The notes under the pieces are model-generated. The model had not been told where the DNA came from. It was given only the letters and a program-made list of their open reading frames with translations, and made no database searches. From the NCBI GenBank assembly GCA_900542175.1, contig UQNC01000027.1, forward strand, positions 1 through 28,003: a DNA stretch of 28,003 bases, in the 5' to 3' direction. Shown in pieces: positions 1 to 6,692 of the stretch. The number at the start of each line of letters is the position of its first letter. Position 1 is the stretch's first letter. Source of the stretch: an uncultured Collinsella sp. (lineage in GTDB: Bacteria; Actinomycetota; Coriobacteriia; Coriobacteriales; Coriobacteriaceae). The position numbers and the translations under genes are program-made.

Positions 1-79
1 GCCTCCCTTTTCTCGAACCTTAATTTCAAAGTCCAAGAAATGGGATGCAGTTCAATGTAAGTCTGTCCCCAATGAGTGC

Positions 80-113
80 AAAAAAGGCGCCCTCCGTAGG
101 GGAGAACGCCTTT
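80..113 (-). terminator. Intrinsic terminator of rpmB
   Basis: Read on the minus strand, AAAGGCG (113-107) pairs with CGCCTTT (89-83), with a smaller CTCC/GGAG stem inside, and the hairpin runs straight into six T residues (85-80). It lies about 70 bases beyond the rpmB stop and fits a factor-independent terminator for that monocistronic gene. Confidence 0.8.
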
Positions 114-134
114 GGTAAGTTCTATGTGAACGCG

Positions 135-178
135 AGGTCTTTGACCCGGAGAGTCCGAGGTACTTGTTGGTAAGACCT
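135..178. repeat. Inverted repeat in the rpmB 3' untranslated region
   Basis: AGGTCTT (135-141) and AAGACCT (172-178) are perfect inverted arms. A short CGGA/TCCG dyad (147-150 and 154-157) sits between them. It lies between the rpmB stop codon and its terminator and would form a branched structure in the mRNA tail. It is too short for a tRNA and no function is recognised. Confidence 0.4.
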
Positions 179-181
179 TAT

Positions 182-370
182 TTAGGAGCGCGCAACCTTG
201 CCGGACTTGAGGCAGGTGGAGCAAACGTTCATCTTGCGACGGTGACCATCGACGACGACGTAGACGCGCTGGATGTTGGGGCGGAACTTACGGTTGGTGA
301 CGCGGTGAGAGTGGCTGATGGAGCGACCGGCAACGGGGTGCTTACCGCAAACTTCGCAAACTTTGGACAT
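182..370 (-). CDS. rpmB: 50S ribosomal protein L28
   Basis: The 62-residue protein is a component of the large ribosomal subunit. It begins MSKVCEVCGK and carries the bacterial L28 core SHSHRVTNRKFRPNIQ. Two CxxC pairs (C5/C8 and C50/C53) make it the zinc-binding C+ form of L28, which in actinobacteria can have a zinc-independent paralogue elsewhere. An upstream in-frame ATG at 418 would add 16 residues, but a strong AAGGAGGG ribosome site lies just upstream of the ATG at 370, and the family starts there. The gene is alone on the minus strand, divergent from the pyr operon, with its own promoter and terminator. Confidence 0.97.
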   Translation of the reverse strand: MSKVCEVCGKHPVAGRSISHSHRVTNRKFRPNIQRVYVVVDGHRRKMNVCSTCLKSGKVARS

Positions 371-424
371 AACTGACCCTCCTTGGGCGACAAACGAACA
401 TGTCGCGTTAACAAACAAGCCTGA

Positions 425-434
425 ACTATAGCAC
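425..434 (-). promoter_or_regulatory. Probable extended -10 promoter of rpmB
   Basis: The minus strand reads GTGCTATAGT, a TGn-TATAGT extended -10 box, about 55 bases upstream of the rpmB start. No good -35 is seen at 16-18 bases. The same ten bases precede rpsT (13111-13120), and a close variant precedes mihF, which supports a promoter role. Confidence 0.6.
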
Positions 435-697
435 AGAAGCAGCTCCCTGTGCGTAATCTACACAGAGATATTTCTCTTTTGGCGATAGTGCACACGCTAC
501 GGCCCTGGACGTAGATCCGATTTGCGTGCAGCAGAGGGGATTATGCCAGCTCGTGCGTGTGTTTTCAAGCTCGTCCCACAAATATATATAGGTTTATGGA
601 GCGCCTGCGCACGTTTACGGATTGCTCTGTATTTATGCTCGCAATTAAGATCGAGGTTGGCTACACTATCCCTTGACCATTAAAGGGGTACGAGATA
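435..697. other. Divergent intergenic region between rpmB and the pyr leader
   Basis: This is the largest gene-free stretch in the window (371-820 in total). It holds the rpmB promoter at one end and the pyr attenuator at the other. The middle is AT-richer than the genes and includes an alternating TA run at 583-590. A small GGGTA/TACCC hairpin (686-700) abuts the PyrR-type hairpin. No coding region with a ribosome site was found. Confidence 0.6.
562..590 (+). promoter_or_regulatory. Candidate pyr operon promoter
   Basis: TTTTCA (562-567) and TATATA (585-590) are separated by 17 bases and each match the sigma70 consensus at four of six positions. Transcription from here would give a leader of about 220 bases that contains the whole attenuator. 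An alternative -10 is TACACT at 662-667. Neither is decisive. Confidence 0.35.
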
Positions 698-743
698 CCC
701 ACATGGAATTACATAGCTGCCAAAGAGCAGCCTTTCCTGTGGG
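698..743 (+). promoter_or_regulatory. Putative PyrR-binding RNA hairpin (pyr attenuator)
   Basis: The leader can fold as a lower stem CCCACA/TGTGGG (698-703/738-743) and GGAA/TTCC (705-708/734-737). A 5'-heavy internal loop TTACATA (709-715) follows, then an upper stem GCTGC/GCAGC closed by the hexaloop CAAAGA (721-726). Known PyrR binding loops have the same architecture, with a CNGNGA hexaloop; this loop matches five of six positions. It lies directly before a terminator and upstream of pyrR. UMP-loaded PyrR would be expected to bind here and promote termination (inference). Confidence 0.62.
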
Positions 744-781
744 TGTCTGGTCCGCTTAAGCGGTCGGGCATCTATTTTTTT
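744..781 (+). terminator. Leader terminator of the pyr operon
   Basis: TGTCTGG (744-750) pairs, with G-U wobbles, with TCGGGCA (764-770). An inner CCGC/GCGG stem with a TTAA loop completes the hairpin, followed by seven T residues (775-781). It ends 39 bases before the pyrR start. Its 5' arm overlaps a sequence (738-748) that can extend the preceding hairpin, so the two structures are partly exclusive, as expected of an attenuator. Confidence 0.75.
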
Positions 782-820
782 GACTGTGTCAGCAGTCAAG
801 ACATGTGAGGAAGGAGATCG

Positions 821-1405
821 ATGGGCACGACTTCCCCCAAGGCGGTCATCATGGACGAGACCGCCGTCAATCGAGCGATGACCCGCATTGCGCACGAGAT
901 TCTCGAGCGCAACGAGGGCTGTGAAGACCTCGCTCTGGTCGGCATCGTCACGCGCGGCGACCTTCTGGCAAAGAAGCTCGCCGAGGAGATCAAGGAGATC
1001 GAGGGCGTCGACGTTCCGCTCGGTAGCCTCGACATCAGCTTCTACCGCGATGACTATGCGACCAATTTCGCTCCCGCGATCCACGCCACCAACATTCCCT
1101 TTAGCGTCGACGGCAAGCGCGTCGTTTTGGTGGACGACATCCTGTATACGGGCCGTACCATTCGCGCCGCTCTGGACGCCGTTATGGACCTGGGCCGTCC
1201 GAGCCGCATTGAGCTGGCAGTCCTCGTTGACCGCGGTCACCGTGAGCTCCCCATCTCGCCGGACTTTGTCGGCAAGAACGTTCCCTCGTCGCATGAGGAG
1301 AACGTGCACCTATATATGAAGGAAGTAGACGGCCGCACCGCTGTCGAGATTAACGACGTCGCGCCGGGTTCCCATGTGGGCTCCGCGCCGCTGGGAGGTG
1401 AGTAG
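821..1405 (+). CDS. pyrR: Bifunctional pyr operon regulator PyrR / uracil phosphoribosyltransferase
   Basis: This 194-residue protein belongs to the PyrR family: an RNA-binding attenuation regulator of pyrimidine genes that often also converts uracil and PRPP to UMP. The type I phosphoribosyltransferase PRPP loop is clear at residues 101-117 (VVLVDDILYTGRT), and GIVTRGDLLA and the C-terminal VHLYMKEVDGR are family hallmarks. The ATG at 821 follows an AGGAAGGAG site with good spacing. It heads the pyr operon, and pyrB begins four bases after its stop. The hairpin and terminator just upstream are the likely target of its own product. Length and motifs are normal. Confidence 0.96.
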   Translation: MGTTSPKAVIMDETAVNRAMTRIAHEILERNEGCEDLALVGIVTRGDLLAKKLAEEIKEIEGVDVPLGSLDISFYRDDYATNFAPAIHATNIPFSVDGKRVVLVDDILYTGRTIRAALDAVMDLGRPSRIELAVLVDRGHRELPISPDFVGKNVPSSHEENVHLYMKEVDGRTAVEINDVAPGSHVGSAPLGGE

Positions 1406-1409
1406 TACC

Positions 1410-2354
1410 GTGGCGTTCAACCATAAGCACCTGATCGACATTACCGAGTACTCCGAAGAGGACATCAAGCTCATCCTCGAGACCGCCAAGGCGTTCTCCG
1501 AGGTCAACGAGCGTGCGATCAAGAAGGTCCCCACGCTCAAGGGCAAGACCATCGTCAACATGTTCAACGAGCCCTCGACGCGCACCCGCAGCTCCTTCGA
1601 GCTCGCCGAGAAGCGCCTTTCGGCCGACAGCCTCAACTTTGGCGGCTCCTCGACCTCCACGGTCAAGGGCGAGAGCCTCGTCGACACCGTCGAGACCCTC
1701 AACGCCTACAAAATTGATTGCATCGTCGTTCGCGATAAGCACGCCGGTGCTCCCTATATCGTCACGCAGAACTCGCCCGCGAGCGTTATCTGCGCCGGCG
1801 ACGGCAAGCACAACCATCCTACGCAGGCCCTGCTCGACCTGTACACCATCTGGGAGCACAAGGGTGACTTCCACGGTCTGAAGGTCGCTGTCGTCGGCGA
1901 TATCGCGCACTCCCGTGTCTGCGGCTCGCTGATCCCCGCCCTTAAGATCATGGGCTGCGAGACCTACGCTGTCGCTCCCGGCACGCTGCTGCCGCCGGCG
2001 CCCGAGGTTCTGGGTTGCGACCACGTGACGAGCGACCTCGATTCCGTCCTGCCCGAGCTGGACGTCGTCTACATGCTGCGCGTGCAGCAGGAGCGCCTTG
2101 AGGGCGCTCCGTTCCCCACGATTCGCGAGTATCACAAGCTCTTCGGCCTGACCAAGGACCGCGAGAAGCTCATGAAGCCCGATGCGATCATCTGCCACCC
2201 GGGCCCCATCAACCGCGGCGTCGAGTTCGACTCCTATATGGCCGACCACCCGCAACGCTCCGTCATCCTGGAGCAGGTCTACGCCGGTATCTGCGTGCGT
2301 ATGGCTATCCTGTATCTGCTGCTTGGAGGTGCCGATAATGGCCTTGCTTCTTAA
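1410..2354 (+). CDS. pyrB: Aspartate carbamoyltransferase catalytic subunit
   Basis: The 314-residue enzyme condenses carbamoyl phosphate with aspartate, the first committed step of UMP synthesis. Visible motifs are the carbamoyl phosphate site STRTR (56-60), HPTQALLD (136-143), GDIAHSRV, LRVQQER and HPGPINRGVE. The GTG at 1410 is chosen because GGGAGGTGAG lies just upstream and the family N-terminus starts near it; the in-frame ATG at 1374 lies inside pyrR. No pyrI regulatory subunit gene is adjacent, so this is likely a catalytic trimer regulated mainly at the transcript level. The last 17 bases overlap pyrC, implying coupled translation. Confidence 0.97.
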   Translation: MAFNHKHLIDITEYSEEDIKLILETAKAFSEVNERAIKKVPTLKGKTIVNMFNEPSTRTRSSFELAEKRLSADSLNFGGSSTSTVKGESLVDTVETLNAYKIDCIVVRDKHAGAPYIVTQNSPASVICAGDGKHNHPTQALLDLYTIWEHKGDFHGLKVAVVGDIAHSRVCGSLIPALKIMGCETYAVAPGTLLPPAPEVLGCDHVTSDLDSVLPELDVVYMLRVQQERLEGAPFPTIREYHKLFGLTKDREKLMKPDAIICHPGPINRGVEFDSYMADHPQRSVILEQVYAGICVRMAILYLLLGGADNGLAS

Positions 2355-3627
2355 GAATGCCCACGTCGTCGACCCGTCTGTCGAGCTTGACGGTGTCGTT
2401 GACGTCCTGATTGACGGCGACAAGATCGCCGAGGTCGGCGAGAATCTCGCCGTCGAGGGAGCCGAGGTCCGCGACCTTTCCGGCAAGTACCTCGTCCCCG
2501 GCCTGGTGGATATGCACGTTCACCTTCGCGAGCCCGGCTACGAGGTCAAAGAGGACATCGAGAGCGGCACTCGCGCAGCTGCCAAGGGCGGCTTTACCGG
2601 TGTGTGCTCCATGCCCAACACCGATCCCGTCACCGATAACGGCACCGTCGTGGAGTTCGTCAAGTCCCGTGCTGCCGAGGTCGGTCACTGCCGCGTCTAT
2701 CCGTCGGGCGCCATGACCCGCGGTCTTAAGGGCGAGGCCATGTCCGAGATGGGCGATATGGTCGCCCATGGCGCCGTCGCCTTCACCGACGACGGTCGCG
2801 GCGTGCAGGGCGCGGGCATGCTCCGTCGCTGCATGGACTACGGCAAGATGTTCGGCAAGGTCTTTATGAGCCACTGCCAGGACGAGGACCTGGTCGGCCA
2901 CGGCCAGATCAACGAGGGCAAGGTCTCGACCCGTCTGGCTCTCGAGGGCTGGCCGGCTGCCGGCGAGGAGCTCCAGATCGCCCGCGACATCGAGATCGCC
3001 AAGCTGACTGGTGCCAAGCTGCACATCCAGCACATCTCCACCGCCCATGGCCTGGAGATCGTGCGTGCCGGTAAGGCCGCTGGCGTTCAGGTTACCTGCG
3101 AGGCCACCCCGCACCACATGTTCCTGACCGAGAACGATCTGGACGAGACCTACAACACCTCTCTCAAGGTCAATCCGCCGCTGCGTACCGATGAGGACGC
3201 TGAGGCAATCCGTCAGGGCGTCATCGACGGTACCGTCGACGCTATCGTCACCGATCACGCTCCCCACACTCCGTGGGAGAAGGCCCGCGAGTTCGAGCTT
3301 GCGCCCTTCGGCATGATCGGCCTCGAGACCTCGCTGTCGCTCGTGCTCACCGAGCTGGTCAACACGGGCAAGATGAGCATGGGCCGCATGGTCGAGCTCA
3401 TGGCCATCAAACCGCGTGAGATCCTGGGCCTCGACCAGGTTCAGGTCAAGGCGGGCTCCGTTGCCGACCTGACCGTGTTCGATCCCGCTGCTACCTGGAC
3501 GGTCGGCGAGGACGGTTACGAGTCGCGTGCCGAGAACTCCGGTTTTGCCGGCCGCACGCTCACCGGTCGTGCCACCGATGTGTTTGTCGGCGGCAAGCAG
3601 ACGCTCGCCGACGGCTGCATCTGCTAG
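2338..3627 (+). CDS. pyrC: Dihydroorotase (class I)
   Basis: The 429-residue zinc amidohydrolase cyclises carbamoyl aspartate to dihydroorotate. The metal-binding HVH (residues 60-62) within VDMHVHLREPG and the catalytic TDHAPH segment (D306 to H310) identify it, and the length matches the longer class I dihydroorotases of Gram-positive bacteria. The ATG at 2338 has a GGAGG site at 2325-2329 inside pyrB; an in-frame extension further upstream is only a shadow of pyrB. It is followed by a 92-base gap containing a terminator-like hairpin, the only loose joint in this operon. Confidence 0.97.
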   Translation: MALLLKNAHVVDPSVELDGVVDVLIDGDKIAEVGENLAVEGAEVRDLSGKYLVPGLVDMHVHLREPGYEVKEDIESGTRAAAKGGFTGVCSMPNTDPVTDNGTVVEFVKSRAAEVGHCRVYPSGAMTRGLKGEAMSEMGDMVAHGAVAFTDDGRGVQGAGMLRRCMDYGKMFGKVFMSHCQDEDLVGHGQINEGKVSTRLALEGWPAAGEELQIARDIEIAKLTGAKLHIQHISTAHGLEIVRAGKAAGVQVTCEATPHHMFLTENDLDETYNTSLKVNPPLRTDEDAEAIRQGVIDGTVDAIVTDHAPHTPWEKAREFELAPFGMIGLETSLSLVLTELVNTGKMSMGRMVELMAIKPREILGLDQVQVKAGSVADLTVFDPAATWTVGEDGYESRAENSGFAGRTLTGRATDVFVGGKQTLADGCIC

Positions 3628-3647
3628 CATAGCCTTATCGCTTTTGT

Positions 3648-3680
3648 GCGCGGCGCCCTTGCGGTGCCGCGCTTTCTGTT
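3648..3680 (+). terminator. Terminator-like hairpin between pyrC and pyrK
   Basis: A ten-base stem GCGCGGCGCC / GGTGCCGCGC (3648-3657/3663-3672, one G-U pair) has a five-base loop and is followed by TTTCTGTT (3673-3680). The interrupted U tract suggests a partial terminator or an mRNA-stabilising 3' end that lowers expression of pyrK-pyrD-pyrF relative to pyrB-pyrC. No promoter was convincingly seen after it. Confidence 0.6.
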
Positions 3681-3719
3681 CGCCTGAACCATGCAACCGC
3701 ATGGGGGATTGGAGCGTCT

Positions 3720-4511
3720 ATGCCCACACCTTCCACTGCACGCATGCACGACTTCGAGGTCGTCTCGAACCAGGAGATCGCCGACGGCATCTTCTCGCTC
3801 GTAATCTCGGCCCCCAAGCTTGCAAGTGCGCTCAAGCCCGGTCAGTTTGTGAACATTGCCGTGCCCGGCGATGCCTCCTCGCTGCTTCGCGTGCCCCTGA
3901 GCTTCTATCGCGCCGACGCCGAGGCCGGCACCGTCGAGCTGTGGTACGCCGTCGTGGGCGACGATACCCGCCGTTTGTCCCAGATGGGCCCTGGCTCCAC
4001 CTCTAACCTGTTGGGCCCCGGTGGCCGTGGCTGGATGGTACCCGAGGGCACCAGGAAGGCACTGCTCGTCGCCGGTGGCATCGGCGTTCCGCCTGTGCTG
4101 TGTCTTGCCGGCATGCTTGCCGAGCAGGGTGTTGATGTGGACGTGTGCCTGGGCTTTGGCACCGCTTCCAAAGTCGTGGGTGTCGATGAGTTCCGTGCAC
4201 TGGGCGCCACGGTTAACGTGTGCACCGACGACGGTTCGCTCGGCACGCACTGTTTTTGCACCGATCCGGCAGCCGAGCTGCTTGGCGAGGGCGGCTACGA
4301 CTACGTCGCCAGCTGCGGCCCCGCTGTCATGATGAAGAAAGTCGCCGCCGCTGCCGCCGAGGCCGGTGCGTACTGCGAGGTGTCGCTTGAGCGCATGATG
4401 AGCTGCGGCTTTGGCGCCTGCAACACCTGCAATGTCGAGACGGTCGACGGTATGAAGGGCGCCTGCATGTGCGGCCCCGTGTTCGATGCTTCCAAGGTGG
4501 TGGTCTTCTAG
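3720..4511 (+). CDS. pyrK: Dihydroorotate dehydrogenase electron transfer subunit
   Basis: The 263-residue iron-sulfur flavoprotein passes electrons from the PyrD FMN centre to NAD+. It has an N-terminal FAD domain (RVPLSFY near 57-63), an NAD-binding segment VAGGIGVPP (118-126), and a C-terminal [2Fe-2S] cluster with cysteines 229, 234, 237 and 249. The ATG at 3720 has a GGAG site six bases upstream. With the adjacent pyrD it makes a class 1B, NAD-dependent enzyme. The next gene, pyrD, overlaps its stop codon, which supports stoichiometric production of the two subunits. Confidence 0.96.
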   Translation: MPTPSTARMHDFEVVSNQEIADGIFSLVISAPKLASALKPGQFVNIAVPGDASSLLRVPLSFYRADAEAGTVELWYAVVGDDTRRLSQMGPGSTSNLLGPGGRGWMVPEGTRKALLVAGGIGVPPVLCLAGMLAEQGVDVDVCLGFGTASKVVGVDEFRALGATVNVCTDDGSLGTHCFCTDPAAELLGEGGYDYVASCGPAVMMKKVAAAAAEAGAYCEVSLERMMSCGFGACNTCNVETVDGMKGACMCGPVFDASKVVVF

Positions 4512-5434
4512 TGGGTACCGTGAACATGGCCGTCGATTTCGGCGGCGTCAAGATGCAGAACCCCATCAACACCGCAGCCGGTACCTTTGGCTACGGTTGG
4601 CAGTTCCAGAACTTCTTTGATGTCTCCCAGCTGGGTGCCATCACCACCAAGGGCTGCGCTGCCGAGCCCTGGCCCGGCAACCCCGCGCCCCGCATGGCCG
4701 AGATCCCGGGCGGCATGATCAACTCCGTGGGCCTTCAGAACCCTGGCGTGGCTGCCTTTGCCCGTGAGTCCGGCCCGTGGCTCGAACAGCTGTCCAAGGA
4801 CGGCTGCCAGGTCATCTGTCAGGTTGCCGGCCACTCCGTTGACGAGTTTGTCCGCGCGCTCGAGATGTATGTCGAGCTGTGCCCCTGGGCTGCCGGGTAC
4901 GAGATCAACGTGAGCTGCCCTAATATCGCCGCCGGCGGTGCCGCCATGGGCTCCACGCCCGAGGGCGCCTCTTCCGTTATGGCTGCCTGCCGCAAGGTGA
5001 CCGATAAGCCGCTGTTCGTAAAGATGGCTCCGGTTAATGTCGCCGAGATTGCCAAGGCTCTCGAGGCCGCCGGCGCCGACGGCCTTTCGGTCATCAATTC
5101 CATCCAGGGCATGGCCATTGACGTGCACACCCGCAAGTCCCGTGTTGCCAAGCCCAAGGGTGGCCTTTCGGGCCCGCTGTGCCACCACATCGCCGTTCGC
5201 ATGGTCTGGGAGGTCGCTCAGGCCGTCGATATCCCCATCAACGGTGTCGGCGGTGTCATGACCGGCGAGGATGCGGCTGAGTTTATCCTGGCCGGCGCCA
5301 CCTGCGTGTCGGTCGGCATGGCCAACTTCGTCGATCCGTGTGCTTCGCTTAAGATCGCGCATGAGCTCGAGGCCTGGGCCGAGTCCCAGGGCGTAAAGGA
5401 CATCAACGAGCTGGTGGGTGCTTTCGAATGCTAG
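4511..5434 (+). CDS. pyrD: Dihydroorotate dehydrogenase, class 1B catalytic subunit
   Basis: The FMN enzyme oxidises dihydroorotate to orotate. Key signatures are NPINTAAGTFGYG near the N-terminus, the EINVSCPN segment with the class 1 catalytic cysteine (C136 from the chosen start), and NGVGGVMTGEDAAEFI near the C-terminal phosphate site. Class 2 enzymes have serine instead of this cysteine. Three starts are possible: GTG 4511, GTG 4520 and ATG 4526. GTG 4511 is preferred because it overlaps the pyrK stop (TAGTG) and has AAGGTGG about ten bases upstream. From it the protein is 307 residues; from ATG 4526 it is 302, so the N-terminus is uncertain by five residues. Confidence 0.95.
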   Translation: MGTVNMAVDFGGVKMQNPINTAAGTFGYGWQFQNFFDVSQLGAITTKGCAAEPWPGNPAPRMAEIPGGMINSVGLQNPGVAAFARESGPWLEQLSKDGCQVICQVAGHSVDEFVRALEMYVELCPWAAGYEINVSCPNIAAGGAAMGSTPEGASSVMAACRKVTDKPLFVKMAPVNVAEIAKALEAAGADGLSVINSIQGMAIDVHTRKSRVAKPKGGLSGPLCHHIAVRMVWEVAQAVDIPINGVGGVMTGEDAAEFILAGATCVSVGMANFVDPCASLKIAHELEAWAESQGVKDINELVGAFEC

Positions 5435-6144
5435 AGACCGATGCCCGCGACCGTGTTATCGTCGCCCTCGACTGCGACCGTAAGCGTGCGCTCGAGCTCG
5501 CCCACGAGCTTTCGGGCCATGCCGCCTGGCTCAAGGTCGGCATGACGCTCTATTACGCTGAGGGTCCCCAGATCGTCAAGACCTTTAAGGACCTTGGCTT
5601 TAAGGTCTTCCTCGACCTTAAGTTCCATGACATTCCGCATCAGGTGCGCGGCGCTGCCCGCTCGGCCTCGCTTGCCGGTGCCGACCTGCTTTCGGTCCAC
5701 GGCCTGGGCTCGGGTGCTATGCTCGCTGCCTGCCGCGAGGGTGCCGAGGAGGCGCGTGAGGACCGCGCCAAACTCGTCGCCATCACCGTGCTCACGAGCA
5801 TGAATCAGGATGCGCTGGCCGAGATCGGCGTCGAGTCGCCCGTTGCCGAGGAAGCCGCCCGTCTGGCAAAGCTTGCCCAGACCAACGGCATCGACGGCAT
5901 CGTGTGCTCGCCGATGGAGGCTCACGACATGCGTGAGCTGCTGGGTCCTGATGCCCTGATCGTGACTCCGGGTGTGCGTCCGGTGGGTGCCGCCCTTGGT
6001 GACCAGTCCCGCGTGGCGACGCCTTCCCAGGCTATCGAGCGTGGCGCAAGCCACATTGTGGTGGGCCGTCCCATCACCGGTGCCGACGATCCGGTTGCCG
6101 CCTTTGACGCCATCGTCGCCGAGCTGGTCGAAAACGTAGCGTAA
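5428..6144 (+). CDS. pyrF: Orotidine 5'-phosphate decarboxylase
   Basis: The 238-residue TIM-barrel enzyme decarboxylates OMP to UMP, the last step of the pathway. The catalytic D-x-K-x-x-D array is intact (FLDLKFHDIP, D63, K65, D68), as are the VTPGVRP and VVGRPIT phosphate-binding segments. The start overlaps pyrD by seven bases, with GGTGGG just upstream. It closes the operon here. Orotate phosphoribosyltransferase (pyrE), often the neighbour of pyrF, does not follow and must be encoded elsewhere. Confidence 0.97.
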   Translation: MLETDARDRVIVALDCDRKRALELAHELSGHAAWLKVGMTLYYAEGPQIVKTFKDLGFKVFLDLKFHDIPHQVRGAARSASLAGADLLSVHGLGSGAMLAACREGAEEAREDRAKLVAITVLTSMNQDALAEIGVESPVAEEAARLAKLAQTNGIDGIVCSPMEAHDMRELLGPDALIVTPGVRPVGAALGDQSRVATPSQAIERGASHIVVGRPITGADDPVAAFDAIVAELVENVA

Positions 6145-6189
6145 AAGATTCCCCTAAGTCACCACTTTTGGGTCTCATTAGCACAAAAT

Positions 6190-6247
6190 AGCCCCTGTGC
6201 CTGCGTAAACTTTCCCATCCTTTGTGTGGAATCGCAGGTCAGGGGCT
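6190..6247. other. Long hairpin downstream of pyrF
   Basis: AGCCCCTG (6190-6197) and CCTGCG (6200-6205) pair with CGCAGG (6233-6238) and CAGGGGCT (6240-6247), giving 14 pairs around a 27-base loop that could form a further TTCC/GGAA stem. On the plus strand it is followed by TAACTTT, a poor U tract. It may end or stabilise the pyr transcript, or belong to a small RNA. Its role is unassigned. Confidence 0.5.
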
Positions 6248-6310
6248 TAACTTTGGGCGCAGTATATTGCACTTTTTGCGGGTATCGTCTAACCTATGGA
6301 GCCGCGATTA

Positions 6311-6342
6311 GGCATTTTGTACGTTCTACGTGCTAAAATGCC
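6311..6342. promoter_or_regulatory. Inverted repeat overlapping the mihF promoter
   Basis: GGCATTTT (6311-6318) and AAAATGCC (6335-6342) are perfect arms around an inner ACGT-TCT-ACGT dyad (6321-6331). The right arm contains the probable -10 box, so the dyad is placed like a repressor operator. A DNA-binding protein site, possibly autoregulatory, is an inference. Confidence 0.45.
6331..6339 (+). promoter_or_regulatory. Probable extended -10 promoter of mihF-gmk-rpoZ-thiI
   Basis: TGCTAAAAT is a TGn-TAAAAT extended -10 box about 45 bases before the mihF start. It resembles the TGCTATAGT boxes of rpmB and rpsT. No convincing -35 is present. TATAAC at 6359-6364 is an alternative. Confidence 0.5.
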
Positions 6343-6383
6343 AATTATTGAATCAGATATAACCCAACTATTTGGAGGTACGA

Positions 6384-6692
6384 ATGGCACTCCCTCAGCT
6401 TACCGACGAGCAGCGCAAGCAGGCTCTTGAGAAGGCTGCCGCCGCACGTCACGCCCGCGCTGAGCTTCGCGAGCAGATCAAGAAGGGCGAGAAGTCCCTC
6501 GAGTCCGTGCTCAACTCCGATGACCCGATCGCTTCCCGCATGAAGGTTTCCACCCTCATCGAGTCTCTCCCCGGTTATGGCAAGGCCAAGGCCGCCAAGA
6601 TCATGGAGGAGCTCGGTATCTCCGCTACTCGTCGCGTTCAGGGCCTCGGCGTCCGTCAGCGCGAGCAGCTCCTCGAGCAGCTGACCAAATAA
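6384..6692 (+). CDS. mihF: Integration host factor, actinobacterial type (mIHF)
   Basis: This 102-residue nucleoid protein is of the actinobacterial IHF family, unrelated in fold to enterobacterial IHF. It has a helical basic N-terminus and a helix-two-turn-helix DNA-binding segment (VSTLIESLPGYGKAKAAKIM, about 54-73) ending in ISATRRVQGLG, typical of the family. It bends DNA and acts in chromosome organisation and phage integration. The ATG at 6384 has GGAGG at 6374-6378. As in other actinomycetes it is followed by gmk and rpoZ; gmk begins on the next base. A palindrome overlaps its promoter. Confidence 0.94.
   Translation: MALPQLTDEQRKQALEKAAAARHARAELREQIKKGEKSLESVLNSDDPIASRMKVSTLIESLPGYGKAKAAKIMEELGISATRRVQGLGVRQREQLLEQLTK

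Noticed and set aside
135..178. Possible tRNA acceptor stem (AGGTCTT/AAGACCT)
   Set aside because: Only 44 bases separate the arm ends, with no T-loop or anticodon arm.
2182..2337. A 52-residue N-terminal extension of pyrC
   Set aside because: It overlaps pyrB coding in another frame, has no family match, and the ATG at 2338 has a good ribosome site and the expected N-terminus.
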